From Pseudisothecium myosuroides (lineage: Eukaryota > Streptophyta > Bryopsida > Hypnales > Lembophyllaceae), in the NCBI GenBank assembly GCA_951799445.1, contig OX637290.1, positions 32,234,987 to 32,298,986 of the forward strand: a stretch of DNA of 64,000 nucleotides, written 5' to 3'. The translations under genes and the position numbers were made by a program. This document shows, piece by piece, positions 50,870 through 63,505 of this stretch (within the stretch, counting starts at the first letter, position 1; the number at the start of each line of letters is the position of its first letter). The notes beneath the pieces are model-generated. The model was not told the DNA's origin and made no database searches. It saw only the letters and a list, made by a program, of their open reading frames with translations.

Positions 50870-52566
50870 ACAAAGGAACTTCATTGCCAATCCTAATGTA
50901 GATGGCCTTCTATTAGCAAATTTATTTGGATTTGACAAACAATGACCTTCATCATAGCTTTGTCACAAAATGTTGATTGCTCATTGATATGGGCCAATTT
51001 TTCTGTCATGAGTCTTTGAAAAAGAGCTTGGAGATTGTGAAAGGGGATGGACTATGTCAAAAGGAGATTGCAAAAGGAAATGGATGATAGAAGGAGGTAA
51101 CAACAATTAGAATGTGCATTTGTCTCTAATGGACTCCATATAGTTTATATGTCACCGTGTCAGTTTTCCATGTCATCATTGTCACAACTAATAAGGTTAT
51201 TTATATCTTATGTTTCATAAAAGTCAACATCAAACTTGATTTTAGGCCATAGATAAGAATCATATATGATAAATGAGGCATAAAAACTCGAACGTGCAAA
51301 CGTTCAAACAAATATACCTAGTAACTTTAAAAGATAAAGAATTATATGACATGTCTACTAATGGCAAGATTGACTTTGAAAAAATGCATTATATTATTTG
51401 TTTACATTTTTGACTTGTATCTCTTAGATATAATAATATCAATTGCTTTAATGTGATACTCTTTGATCCAAATGAGCATTGTAAAACTTATTTGGTGTCT
51501 TGCTTTATGAATTGTCATTCTATGTGAAAAATTGCATCTTTGAATTGCATTTGGAAAAGGAAGGTGACTGAATTTTATTACCCAATGATGCAATTGACAT
51601 GATTAAGAAAGTTTGGACACTATGGTTCACTAATTTTTTGTTAAATGCATTAGTTTGTATTGTTTGGACAATTCAAAAATTTATAAAAAATAAATAAAAG
51701 TTGAATTTTAGAAAAACATGAATATTCCTTGGGAATTAGAGTAGGGTTTAGTTGAGCTACCTTCTCTCATAAAAAAAATCTTGAATTATCTTTCTACATG
51801 TTCTACATAATTATAATCTTTATATAAAATAGTGCTTCGTCATGATCATGCTTTATGCATTCTAAATTTAAAAATCTCAAGGTTATTAAATATCTTTCGT
51901 TTTATTTATTTTTTTGAACTTTCTTGTGATTATTTTAATCTTAAGAAATATTATTAGATGCTCCAATATTTTCTAAATAAATCCCAAAAGTCAATGTTTT
52001 CTTTTTCATTTTTAGCCATGATGTTAAAAAAAAATTATGTTCACAGTCTCGAGAGGAATTTTGAGGTGGGATTTCTTTTGGATTTTTGTGTTCTCATTCT
52101 AAAATCCACATTTTCAATTCAAACTCTTTTAATGGATTTATTTTCAAATTTTGAATCCAAAAATTAAAAAATTTGAATCCCAAGTGCTAACGAAGTGTGC
52201 TCTTGATGCAACAGGGTGGTGCTTTATTGTTTTATGTAAACCGTAGCAAGCAAACACCTTTAATATTTTTTTTATACATACAATGGGAATGTTTTAGTAC
52301 AGTGTTGTTGATGAATTTGTAGATGATTGCAATGATTTGTGCAAAGTTTCCATTGTTTAACCTATGGTTGCGAGTTTTGAAAATACCAAGTAAAAACTTA
52401 TTATAATCGGCACTTTTAGGTCTATATAGATCTGTAGTTTGTTAACGATTCAAAATTTGAGTGACATAGATAAACACAAGAATCTTATAATAATCTCAAA
52501 TTCTATGAAGTGGTTCTTTAGTCCAATTATTTCAAATAAAGAGTTTGTCTTAAAAAACTTACTGAA
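50870..52566. other. AT-rich gene-free stretch
   Basis: No gene or repeat recognised. Confidence 0.4.
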
Positions 52567-52930
52567 CCCCTAAAGGACAAAAGTCCCCTCGAGGGACACT
52601 TGGGATTTTGGGCAAGCTTGTGTACCTCAATTTTTGACATGATTTTTTGAATTTTTTTGGAGATCGAAAATCAAAATTTCTTTTTGAAAATATAATTTTT
52701 ATTTCAATTAGTGCTCGGGAGCAAAAGTTATGGCATCCTAAGTTTTAAAAGCAGATTGCTAGGCAGAACAAAAAAATCACAAAAAAATTAATTTTTAATT
52801 TTAATTTTCTCAAAAGATTATATTTTGGTTTACATCTGAAGCTTTGATTCATTCTATTTGGACTAATAATGAGAAAATTAAAGACAATCTAGTTTTTTGG
52901 GCAATCTAAGCATCTTCTTGAAAAAATCAG
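52567..52930 (+). mobile_element. F2 element copy, truncated
   Basis: Starts CCCCTAAAGGACAAAAGTCC and follows 37,569-37,920 closely (GGGAGCAAAAGTTATG, TGGACTAATAATGAGAAA). The rest of the element is missing. Confidence 0.65.
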
Positions 52931-53319
52931 TTTCTTCAATAGCCATTTTATTCTTCAAAGTCAGATATTCACTAAAGCCCTCAATTTGTGATACCATGAA
53001 AAATACTTAGGATCCTTCCAATTCCTCCATCCTTCATATCCTTGATATTGACTATCTCTTGTGATGACAGGAGATGCTAGTCTAGTGCCCCCCCTTCCTC
53101 AAGGGAAAACTCCGACCGTCGATCCAAGGCAGAACCCACCTACACAACCGTTGATTTATGTTTTAATTTGGGAAATATGTCTGAAACTGAAATAGAAATA
53201 GAAACACAGCCGCTCCTCCCTTCCCCCTTCCCCCTTCCCGTTGACCTTGGCCGTTGATTAATTTTGAGAAAAAAAAGAACCCCTTCTCCCTTGCCGTAGA
53301 TCAAAATATTGATATGGTA

Positions 53320-53385
53320 CATACATACATACGGTTATATGGTAAGTACATACATACATATGGATACAGATACCAACATACATAT
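53320..53385 (+). repeat. ACAT microsatellite, interrupted
   Basis: Two short ACATAC-type runs near 53,322 and 53,350, separated by a diverged stretch. Confidence 0.7.
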
Positions 53386-53804
53386 ATGGATACAAAAATA
53401 CGAAAGCATTAATCCATATTGTTTGGTTTCCAGATCGATTACATCTAGAAATTAGATAAGGTGGGGGCTCTGATACCTTAACTAATATTAGCTAACTTGG
53501 TTTGGGTTGGCTAACTTGGGTAGTGTAACTTGGGTTGGGGTTGGGGGATCATAAAAAAAAATTGGGTAACCTCTGCCTATGTTTTTTCGTACTATCCCTC
53601 ACTATCCACTCAAAAAACAAAGCAAAGACATGTACAAGTAATAAGGCTAACCAAATATTTATTCACTCAACTTATTCTGGCATCCGAATAGAATTTACTA
53701 TTTATAAAATATAGTGGTGTGTAAGGTTAGGAAAAGAGAGTATTGAGGGCTTTTCAAATATAAGTGAAATTATGTCCTGAAAATTTTAGCATTCAAGGGT
53801 GTAG

Positions 53805-54535
53805 AGGCTACAATGACTAACAAAATTGAGTACAAATTTGAAATGTTTTCATTCAAACAACCATACCATAAGCATCAATGGACAAAGTCCAAAAGTAAAT
53901 ACACAAAAGTTATAGTGTGCAACACACTACACATTACCATGGAAGTCTGAAGAAAAAATTAGTTGTGATTTGAAAGAAAATTAATTTCAAAGTTACATTT
54001 AAATTTTTATGAAGGTCATTGTAATTTTTGGCAATTTTCAATTTTTTGATGAATCAAACAATGATAATTTTTTTTTTTTGATTTGTTGGATCAATTATGT
54101 GCATCATGAATTCTAGTCTTTGTATAAAAAATGAACCTAAAAATGCATTACTTGGCTGTAAAATATAAATTAAATGCTGCATTGTTCATTTCAACAAATA
54201 TTTCAAATGCAAGGGCATTGAGATATAACCATGGTCCATGTTGCAACCTATATTTTTCTATCAATGGCTAATGCAATCCCATGCTTTCAATTCCAAAAAG
54301 ATATTCAAATATTGTGAAATCCAACATCATTGGCATGTTTGTCAAATTGGTGTCCGTTTTATGGCTATCTTTGAAATTAATTTTTCTTCAAATCACAACT
54401 AATTTTTTCTTCAAACTTCCATAGAAATGTGTAGTATGTCTACTTTTCGACTTTGTCCATTCATGCTTATGGTATGTTGTTTGAATGGAAACATTTCAAA
54501 TTTGTACTCAGTTGTGTTAGTGATTGTATGAGTTG
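53805..54535. mobile_element. Foldback element of about 730 bp
   Basis: The arm 53,805-54,000 is an imperfect inverse complement of 54,365-54,535: for example AAATTAGTTGTGATTTGAA against TTCAAATCACAACTAATTT, and TTGAAATGTTTTCATTCAAA against TTTGAATGGAAACATTTCAA. The centre is unrelated AT-rich DNA. No coding capacity. Confidence 0.7.
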
Positions 54536-55159
54536 TCTAAAATAATGCTACAAGTGTGAGTTTAAATATTAGGGAGAAGTTTTTCTTGTTTTTTTTCCGA
54601 TAATTCCCTATTATGAACTCAAGTGGTTACTTCTTGTAATTTGTGAACATTCTTTCTATTTTTTGAGATCTGTGATTCCAATTTTGACTTTAAATTTGCA
54701 GTAAATGAAAAAGGTCCAATCATTTTTCCAAGCTGAAAAATTGCTCCAAAATTTTCAAGGACCACTCAACATTTGGGATTTTTTTGAGTTTTACCACCTA
54801 TTTTCCTTCAATTTGAACCGGTTTTTCAAGTACAAAGTTTAATTATTTCTCTAATTTTTACTCAAAATAGAAATTTTATAGAGTTTTTCACTTTTTTTTT
54901 TGCTGATGTTTTCAAATTGCAATGGGGTTTTATTCCCAATTTCACCGTCTAACTTTGAACTAGTAGCTGTTTTTCTGAAACATTGCCAACTGATGTCCGC
55001 AAGGGGCAAATTCAACATTCAAGTGCAGAAATTGAATTTCCACATCAGAAATTCCAGATATCCACGTCCACCACAAACCACTCACAAGGTGAAATATGGT
55101 CCTTTTGACGAAATTGACTCATTTATGCCGAATCTGACCCTCACTTCGGGAAGCCTAGA

Positions 55160-56340
55160 CTAGGGGCTAGGCCGGTATCAGATCGATTTCATGTGATGTA
55201 CTGTACTGTACTGTACTGTAGAAATATGGAGTAACTTACTGCAGTGCCGAAGGGGCCGGCCGCCCGCGTTCCCCAGCTTCCCCGCAAGTGCGGAATCTGG
55301 ATCTCTCTCGCAGACTCGCACCATCCACTCAGATTCAAACACCAGGCACCGGCTCTGACTTGCCCAGGCCGCTTGCGGCTGGGTGTTTTGTACTTCTCTT
55401 CTTGCAGTAAAGGGTTCTCCTTTTATTTGTGTCAAAAAACAAAACAAAACACCAGGCACCGGAGATTCTGAGCACTCCTAGAAGCGGTATTCTCGCACCC
55501 TAAAATTTGCTGAATGTGCTCCCAAACGTTGACTCACACTGTCCTCTTTCCCCAGTCCAATAAGTTATTTGAGTTCCGGAGTCCTCCCTGTGACCCTGTC
55601 TGCTGATCACTACACTAGTGTAATTTAATTAAAGGTCAGAAGCCAGACTTGGCACGCCAGCTGCAGGTTTCCGTTCCTAGAGCAGTGTAGCTACCGAATA
55701 GCGGCATCCCCCCTTCCCCATCGTCGGCATCCGCATTCAGTTTCGCACTTGCCCTACAGTAGCTACTTCCAGATTCCGCTGGCCAGGGAGCCAGGGTGCA
55801 TCGATGAACAGAACCCCCCTCCCTGCGACTCCACAAAGGGCCACCCCAGCTCACGATGCTGGCCTGCTGGGGCAGGGAAATGGCAGGCAGTGCTTTTTAG
55901 GGGCAGAACTGGGCTTTTTATTGCCTCCCATCGTGCCAGTCTGCGCAGAGCGCCGCGGCCGACCGCATAAGATATGCTGGGCATATCCCACCGTTGCGCG
56001 GAGTCGCACTTTCACCCAAGAGCCAGGGAATCAGGCTCCCAATCTCACATTCAGTTTCTTTCTGTCTGTCTGTCAGCTTTTCTTTTCGATGCAATTAAGG
56101 CCCAACTTAGCAGATCCCTCGCACAGTGCCACCATCCATCGATCCATGATCGCGCCCTGGGGCCTGTGGAGTAACTTATGCATTCAGTTCTCGGGCTTTG
56201 CCATATCCCTTGCGTCAGATATTGATAACTTAACTTCGACGATACTGCAGAAAGGTACAGTTACTACAGTAGTGTGCTTGGATGAGTGCGGGGTTGAAAC
56301 GGGACACTGGAACTAGAACCTTGGTCCGGGGAATGATCAT
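55160..56340. other. GC-rich island in AT-rich DNA
   Basis: Base composition jumps sharply from strongly AT-rich to GC-rich, with CpG-rich stretches such as GGCCGGCCGCCCGCG. Edges include a GTACT microsatellite at 55,196-55,220. The longest frame (55,804-56,316, plus, 170 codons) overlaps frames on the other strand and shows no recognised domain. It could be a promoter and first exon of an unseen gene, a retroposed gene piece or foreign DNA. Confidence 0.5.
55353..55446 (+). mobile_element. 94-bp retroposon with A-rich tail
   Basis: Inserted between two copies of AAACACCAGGCACCGG (55337-55352 and 55447-55462), a 16-bp target duplication. It ends GTCAAAAAACAAAACAA. Its last 60 bases resemble the 3' UTR of the LINE at 36.5 kb (GGCTG, TTTTGTA, then TTGT and TCAAAAAA). 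Therefore it is likely a very short LINE end or a SINE mobilised by that LINE family. Confidence 0.7.
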
Positions 56341-56404
56341 CTGTCAAAACACGGCATTCAAAACACAGAGTCATTAGAGTTAATTGTAAAATTATCCTGT
56401 GTTT

Positions 56405-56570
56405 GTGAACCTGTGTCAGAGGAAGGCTTAACTAAGAATAGAACAAATCAAACACAACACCAAATTCAATTAGACCTGAGTTTGGGTGCTCCAGGGAGTT
56501 TGGTCCCATGTTTTTCCCAAACTTCGGCTACTGGTCTTGCCTTGCACACACTTTACTATTAACTATATTG
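56405..56570 (+). repeat. Second copy of a 165-bp dispersed repeat
   Basis: Matches 44,342-44,505 in the same orientation. The boundaries are soft and no termini were identified. Confidence 0.6.
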
Positions 56571-57076
56571 TTTCATCGTTTCATGGATTGCTTGTTTGCC
56601 CACTCGTTCAACAACCAATCACACATGTATATAGTATGTGGTCAAAATTTTAAAAAACATACATCATGGCTAATTCAATGAACTATTTGTAGAAAAAGGG
56701 GAGGGTTGTTGGAGTTTTTGATATGCTTACCAAAGAGAGTATTTTGGTGGGGTTATGCATTAACAACACACTTTCATTCAAAAAAACAGGGGAGCAAGTT
56801 TATTTGGTGACTGCAGTGTTGGTCATGCTTTAAGAGCATGCCCAATAAGCCCACTTTGCAACCAATCTTGCAATAGAAAATATCAAGGGGCATGTAATGT
56901 AGTTGGTAGAATATACCTACAAACTTCTCAATAGACAACAATTGAGAGACTTCTATGAGACAAGTCACAAGCTTCTAGATGAAAAAAGGGTGAAAATGCT
57001 GAAGTTGGAGAGAGAGAGAGCAAGCCACGACCCTTGATCAACACTAAACAAAGAACCTTAACTCAAAAAACAACCA

Positions 57077-57097
57077 ATATATACATACATACATACA

Positions 57098-57191
<94 letters not shown>

Positions 57192-57206
57192 CATATACAT
57201 ATACAC

Positions 57207-57239
<33 letters not shown>

Positions 57240-57243
57240 TATA
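57077..57243. repeat. ACAT/AT/ACATAT compound microsatellite
   Basis: About 11 ACAT units, then AT runs, then ACATAT units, over 160 bp. The 117- and 87-codon Tyr/Ile-rich frames across it are produced by the repeat. Confidence 0.95.
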
Positions 57244-58533
57244 AATAAGTACTCTTCACATTGTGAATTAGCAATACAGATCTCACGTCAAGGCAAGAGA
57301 GTGTCAAAATATCAAAGGTGCAACATTGACATTGCTAGTTGCATATTGCTTGAATGCCGAATAGAAACTTTTCTCCCATTTAGCTAGAAAATGCACGTTG
57401 GTATTTATAGGTGTAAAATTTGAGTCTATAAGGTGTGTTCTAAATGCATCTCCAAACTAACTTCACAGTATCATCAATTCATTGTTGTTAAGGGATAAAA
57501 AATGAAAAAGGTATTTTCAATGCACATTTGTATTTTTTCTTTTACGTAGTTGGGTTAATAATGCTCTCAGCCTACATTGTTAAAATGGATAGGTCTTGGT
57601 CAATGATTTCAAACTACTTCACTCATTATTCATTTTGTCCCCCGGCTCTTCAAATTTGTGGCTTTGAATGAAAGCTTCATTTCCTAAACCTACAAGCATC
57701 ATCTCCAAAAATGTGATATGTTGTCAATTTTATGAGTCAACAAGGGATGAATAAAAGTTGAATGAACACATCAACAAGTGGTATTTATCTTCTTTACAAT
57801 AGTAGGAATAGTGGTATTATACAACAAAATAGAGAGATGGGCTACGAGGTCATAACAAGTGGGGGGATTTGATGTCAATTTCTTTCAAAATTGGTGTAAA
57901 TTCTTGTATAAATCAATCTTTAAAAGACATTGAGATCCTAGAAAAGCTATCCAAACTTGGATTTCAGCATCATTTTGAAATGTATATCATGTAGCTTGTT
58001 CAAATGATCAATCAATGATGATCTTCCACCATCCTCAAGGCCATATGGGCAAACTAAAAAGTCACTATTCAAAAAAATTATCAAACTTTATAGTTTATAA
58101 TGCAAACTTGCAAGTTCCAATTGGGATTCAAAACCTAAGATTTAGATTGATAGACGCATATACTTTGTGAAGATAGAGAGAATGATACCAAGGAAGTTCA
58201 CATGTAGTTGAATATTGGAGGAGTTTTCTTGGAGATTTCCTAAAAATCTAGCCTCTTGGACTCGGTATGTTGTTTAAAGGTTAAGAATTTTGTTTGTTTT
58301 TGACTCAATGTTAAAATTTGTTTCATTGAAGAAGTAAGTACATGTCTATAGTGAGTAGGTGATTGAGCTTATCAAAGCAAAGACCAATGTTCAATATGTG
58401 TGATGTTTCATAACACTATCTATTGAAATAAAACAAAAATAAAGTAATATTGGCCTTGATATCATCATAAATACAAAATATGTTGAAAAAAAGCTTACAA
58501 ACAATAAGTCATGGATGTAGTTTGTAATGAATG
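57244..58533. other. AT-rich gene-free stretch
   Basis: No gene, RNA or repeat structure recognised. Confidence 0.4.
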
Positions 58534-58844
58534 CATTAGAGGAATTTTTAGCCCTCGGAAGGCTGCTTCGGAGTGACAAACTAAAAAGCTTGGTCTATCA
58601 GTCCAGAAGACTGTCGCAGTGAGCAGTCAGTTTTTTAATTTTTTAATTTTTTTAATAATTTTTTTAAAGATTTAAAAAAAATTAAAATTTACAAGTAAAA
58701 CTCAGTTCCTTCGCCACTATCACTGCAGTTTTAGGTGGGCAAGAATAGGGGAAAAACAAATTTTTCAGCAAAAAAAAAGGAAATTTCAGTGTACCTTGAA
58801 GGACTGTGGAGCAGCCCTCCAGAGGCCTGGAATTTGCTCTAATG
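58534..58844. mobile_element. 311-bp miniature element, first of a pair
   Basis: Imperfect terminal inverted repeat of over 20 bp: CATTAGAGGAATTTTTAGCC on the left, CATTAGAGCAAATTCCAGGC on the complementary right end. It contains AT-only runs in the middle and no coding frame. Confidence 0.6.
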
Positions 58845-59003
58845 GGTATCTTTAATCCTTCACCACCCCTACTCTAAGAGCACACGAAAAGCCATTTCCA
58901 AGTTAGTGCGTACAATTTTGCTTTTAGAAAAAAATCATTGTAAGTGCAGCCAAATTGGCTGTAGGATTTGGAAAATGCTTTCTTTGTACAGTCAAGGATT
59001 TTC

Positions 59004-59289
59004 CATTAGAGGAGATTTGGGCTTCTAAAAGCCCGCAAGTTCACGGACTATGGAAATTCTGCAGGACTGCTGGAACGCTGCCGCATGGCCAGTTTGACGT
59101 GGCCAAGCGATAGCCATGTCATTTTTATTTTTATTTTTATTTTTGAATTTTTTTTAGTATTCTTTTAACATTTTAAGAACTTTTTTTTTTCTTTTTTTTA
59201 ATAATTTTTTTTTTCTGACAGCAGGGGCTAGTTCCCAACATGGGAACAACCCTGAAACGGTCTTCTAGAGGCTCAAATCTCCTCTAATG
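59004..59289. mobile_element. 286-bp miniature element, second of a pair
   Basis: Terminal inverted repeat CATTAGAGGAGATTTGGGC and CATTAGAGGAGATTTGAGC, extending about 28 bp. Same family as the element 160 bp upstream, with better preserved ends. Confidence 0.7.
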
Positions 59290-60176
59290 ATTTGTTTTGC
59301 AAATCATCCTCTATATATTGAGATTATAGACTTTAATACAAGCCACTACTTTAGAGTGCCTTTGCATTTCAATGGGGGCCTTAAAGAATCTCATACATTT
59401 TCATACAAAGGTGAAACATTTATTGCAATGTAACTTTTATAAAGCTTTCAGTTTATGTGCATACCATGGGCCCGGAATGCAAGCAAATCCATTCTCCCTT
59501 CCCCCAACCTTGTATACCATGTTGGCCATGAGTATGTGATCCTCAATCGTATCTTATAAATGCATCTTTGCCATAAAATTGGTGATTTCTGCTTCCCCCG
59601 CATCTACGTACACATATAACATGACACCGACCACCTTGCCCAACACGACCTCTTCCATCACATCCGATATATGACTCTAATTGCAACATTAGAATTTTCA
59701 AGTATTACATCCCTCCGAGTTCTTCTTAAACCTCCTAATTTGTTTTGTCTCCCCAATGCAGGATGTGGAATTTTAAATTTGAAAGGGAAGGGATCTCGGA
59801 AGGGATTGGAGGTCGATTGAAACTCTCGGAGCACCTCTGGCATCACTATCTCTTTGTTCGCCTTAATTTGGAGCATTGGATGCTCTTTAGAGAGCAGCTA
59901 CTTGTCTTGCAGCAAATAGGTCTCTATCACCAACAAAATTCTTTTGCTACAGTCTTGAGCACCTAGTTTGACTTGACTAGCAATATCACCCTAGGAAATG
60001 GTCTTCTAGCAACAAATTGAAGAATTCAATTTGAAGGTTGATTTTATTACATAAACAAGTGATTAGTAACCAACTAGTAACAAAATGTAGTAATTAAAAC
60101 TAATTTTGATAATTTGTATCCTATTTGTGAAGGCAATTAATATACAAATTAGGCATCTACATTAAGATACAATAAT
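59290..60176. other. Gene-free spacer
   Basis: No gene recognised; the overlapping 72-73-codon frames at 59,658-59,966 on the two strands lack family features. Confidence 0.4.
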
Positions 60177-60990
60177 GCAAGAAACACTTGTACTGTTTGT
60201 TGTGTTTTGTCACACCCTAGTTTTTGATTTTTTTTTTGGCCATATTAACTTTTGTGTTTTAGCTCCAAATGACTCAAAATTTACAGGGAAGCTACTCGTA
60301 ACCATTATACACCTTTCCAAATTTTTCAACATTTTTCAAAAATAATTTATTATTTTTAAACAGCCCTGATAATTTCTCACAATGGGTGATTGGGAGGGGG
60401 GTGCACTTTTTTTAACCCAAAAAAACGAGTTTTGAGCTGAAATTTGGAGAGAATGGTCTTCTAGTAGACTTATAGCTATTGTCCAAATGAATTTAAAAAA
60501 TACTTATTTTTATGTGGTGTACAAATCCACAAAGAGAGCTCCTTTTTGAATTTTTTTCAAAGGTATGAAACATTATTTTGGTGTGTTTTTTGGTCAAAAC
60601 CCATCACCAAAAAGTTTTTTCAAATGGACAATTTTTAGATTTAAAAAAAAATCCTATTTTTTACAATTTAAAATGTCAAAAGTGGTAATTTCTTCACTAG
60701 AATTTTGGTCATAACCATTCTCTCCAAATTTCAGCTCAACATTCGTTTTTTTGGGTTAAAAAAAGTGCAAAAAATCCCCAAATCACCCATTGTGAGAAAT
60801 TATTAGGGTTGTTCAAAAATAGTAAATTATTTTTGAAAAATCCTGAAAAATTGGAAAAGGTGTATAATGGTTATGAGTAGCTTTTCTATAAATTTTAAGT
60901 CATTTGGAGCTAAAACACAAAAGTTATGGCAAAAAAAAATCAAAAACTAGGGTGTAACAAAAGGCTTTAGGTGTTTCACTTTTATTGCAT
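60177..60990. mobile_element. F4 foldback element, copy 1
   Basis: Nearly the whole 814 bp folds back on itself with arms of about 350 bp. It starts GCAAGAAACACTTGTAC, then CACACCCTAGTTTTTGATT; the right side reads the inverse (ATCAAAAACTAGGGTGT). A partial right end is repeated at 61,000-61,065. Non-coding. Confidence 0.75.
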
Positions 60991-61482
60991 TCTTTTATCA
61001 AAAAAATAAAAAACTAGGGTGTGACAAAACGCTTTAAGTGTTAACTTTTATTGCATTCTTGAAGAACTTTTCTAAAGCTCTTGAAAAGTCATATAGATTT
61101 GCATATTGAATTGAATTAGGTAGAAACTAAAATAAGATTAGTATTGGGTACTCCAACTAAGTATTCTACATAATGTATACAATGAATGTTATATTTTAGA
61201 ATTGTTTTGGTTGCCAATTACAATAGAGAATGGTGAAAACTCTTAAGTTTTAACTATTAAAGAATGTTCCAATATAGTATACAATTAGTATTGTATATGG
61301 AATTTTTAAATATGGTAGGTAACACTTAGAATACCAAAATGACACTTGTAGATTTAACATAAAGGTAAGTTTGCACTTGGTGTTAGAAATAGTATAAGTA
61401 AAATGAAACAAAAATTAAACCAATCACAATCCTAAAAAACTGGCTAACACTACTTTCAAAACAAGTATAAATCTAGGCAATA

Positions 61483-63360
61483 GCAAGAAACACTTGTCCT
61501 ATTTAGACATTTAGTTGCATCACACCTTGCGTGTTAACTTGTTTTTTGGCCATAACTTTTGTGTTCTAGTTGACTAGCTCTAAACAACACAAAATTTATA
61601 GTTAATGTATTCATGACTATTGTATACCTTGCCTAATTTTTTTGCAATTTTTAAAAATATTTCACTATCCAAAAATAGCCTCCAATTCTATATTATGCTT
61701 GTCAATTTGGGGCGTTTGTATCCAAGAAAAAAATTTGCAATTGAAATTTAAAAGAGATGGTCTTCAATCTAGTAGACATGTAGCTACAATCCAAAGGAAT
61801 TCTAAAAATAATTAATTGTATGTGGTGTAGAAGTCTACAAAATGAGCTTCTTTTTGTTTTCATTTTGAAGTATATGAAATATTATTTTGGTGGTTCTTTT
61901 GGTGAATGACCATCTTTATAGAGTTGTTACAATTGATTTTTTTTTTTTTTTAATTTTAAATTTTTTTTCTAAATTTAAATTTTTTTTTTTCCTAATTAAA
62001 ATATTGAAATATCAATTTTTTTGAGATTTGGCCTCGGATTTGGCGCTTTCTAGTTCTCCTACTCTTAGAAAAAATTTCTATGCTTTTCTTTCACTAGTTA
62101 CCTTCATCTTACCTACATTGGCTATATGCCTTTGAAATTATTTTAAAATTGCTTTCTAATTTTAAAATATTATAAGAAAAAAACATGAGTGTTACAAACT
62201 GCAACCAAATTAGTAGGTGTTTTTTGCAATCACTTATATAACAATACATATATCTCACAATTGCTATGATTTATTTGCACAAAGTGGTGATAGCTTAATC
62301 CTAAATAGTTTGTATTGTGACAAAGTAGTAGTTTCATGATTCCAAATGAACACTACATGATGAGGAATTGTGATTTTTCATCCATTTTTTTGAATGTATT
62401 TGCATCAAACGTGGTTAGAAATTTTCATATTCATTTGAGATGTTATCGACTTCTCTACCAAATAAGATGCTAAAAAAGTAGATAAAAAATATGTCTTGCT
62501 GATGCATTTTAGTAACTTGAACTTCTTTGGTCAAAATCTAAATTTTAGCCTCCAAAATTTTCATTTCTGAATTTGATTCCAATTGATGAAATGAAGTTTA
62601 TCAAGTCTAATTTCTACTCCAGTTTAAATTTTTTTCTAAAATTAATTAATTTATTGCGCATTGAACTTTGCCACAATCTATTAATTTTCTAATATACACT
62701 TGCAATGAATATATACACCTCAGATTAAATTCTTAGAATTTTCAAGTAAATATTGTATTTGATACAAAAAATAATACTTTCTTTGAAATTAGCAATAATT
62801 TCAAATTTTCACAAAAAATTATGAAAATTTTAAGACTTGTAAGAAGTATGTGATTTCATCTCTTAAGGTAAAATAAAATATATATCCACTCATTTTTGGT
62901 GGAAAAATAGGGAATTCAAGTCAAAGGATATTGAAGTTGTTCACATGGTCATAAGTTAGCAACAATTAAAAATTGAAATAAAAATTGGCCATTTGTAAAA
63001 ATTCTATGGAAATGGTCATTTACCAAAGAATACACCAAAATAATATTTTTAGAATTCCTTTGAGCTATAGAAGCAAGTCTATTAGAAGACCATCTTCTCC
63101 AAATTTGTTTTTTCAAATTAGCTTCAAATTTGTTTTTTGGACACTAAATATTTCAAAAGCCCCTCAAATTGGCAATTGTGACAAAAATTGGGGGCTATTT
63201 TTGGATTAAAAAACATTTTTGAAAAATGCAATTTTTTTAATAATAGGCATGAGTACCATATCCATGAATCTTGAGTCATTTGGAACTTGAACACAAAAGT
63301 TATGGTAAAAAACAAATTAGCACACAAGATGTAACAAAAAGTAGTGTATGTGTTTCTTGC
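61483..63360. mobile_element. F4 foldback element, copy 2
   Basis: 1,878 bp beginning GCAAGAAACACTTGTCC and ending GTGTTTCTTGC. Inverted arms of roughly 430 bp match copy 1. The longer centre is unrelated AT-rich DNA, with no transposase. Confidence 0.7.
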
Positions 63361-63505
63361 AATCATCCATTTAAATGATAGATCCAATTCCATGGGCTAG
63401 GTTTTCAGAAAATCTTCAAGAAAACTCCTCGGGTAGTCAACTACATGTGAATTTCCTTTAGTATCATTCCCCTTGTCTTCACAAGATGCATCTATGTGGG
63501 TGAAT

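Noticed and set aside
57034..57387. Tyr/Ile-rich 117-codon protein
   Set aside because: Produced by the ACAT/AT microsatellite.
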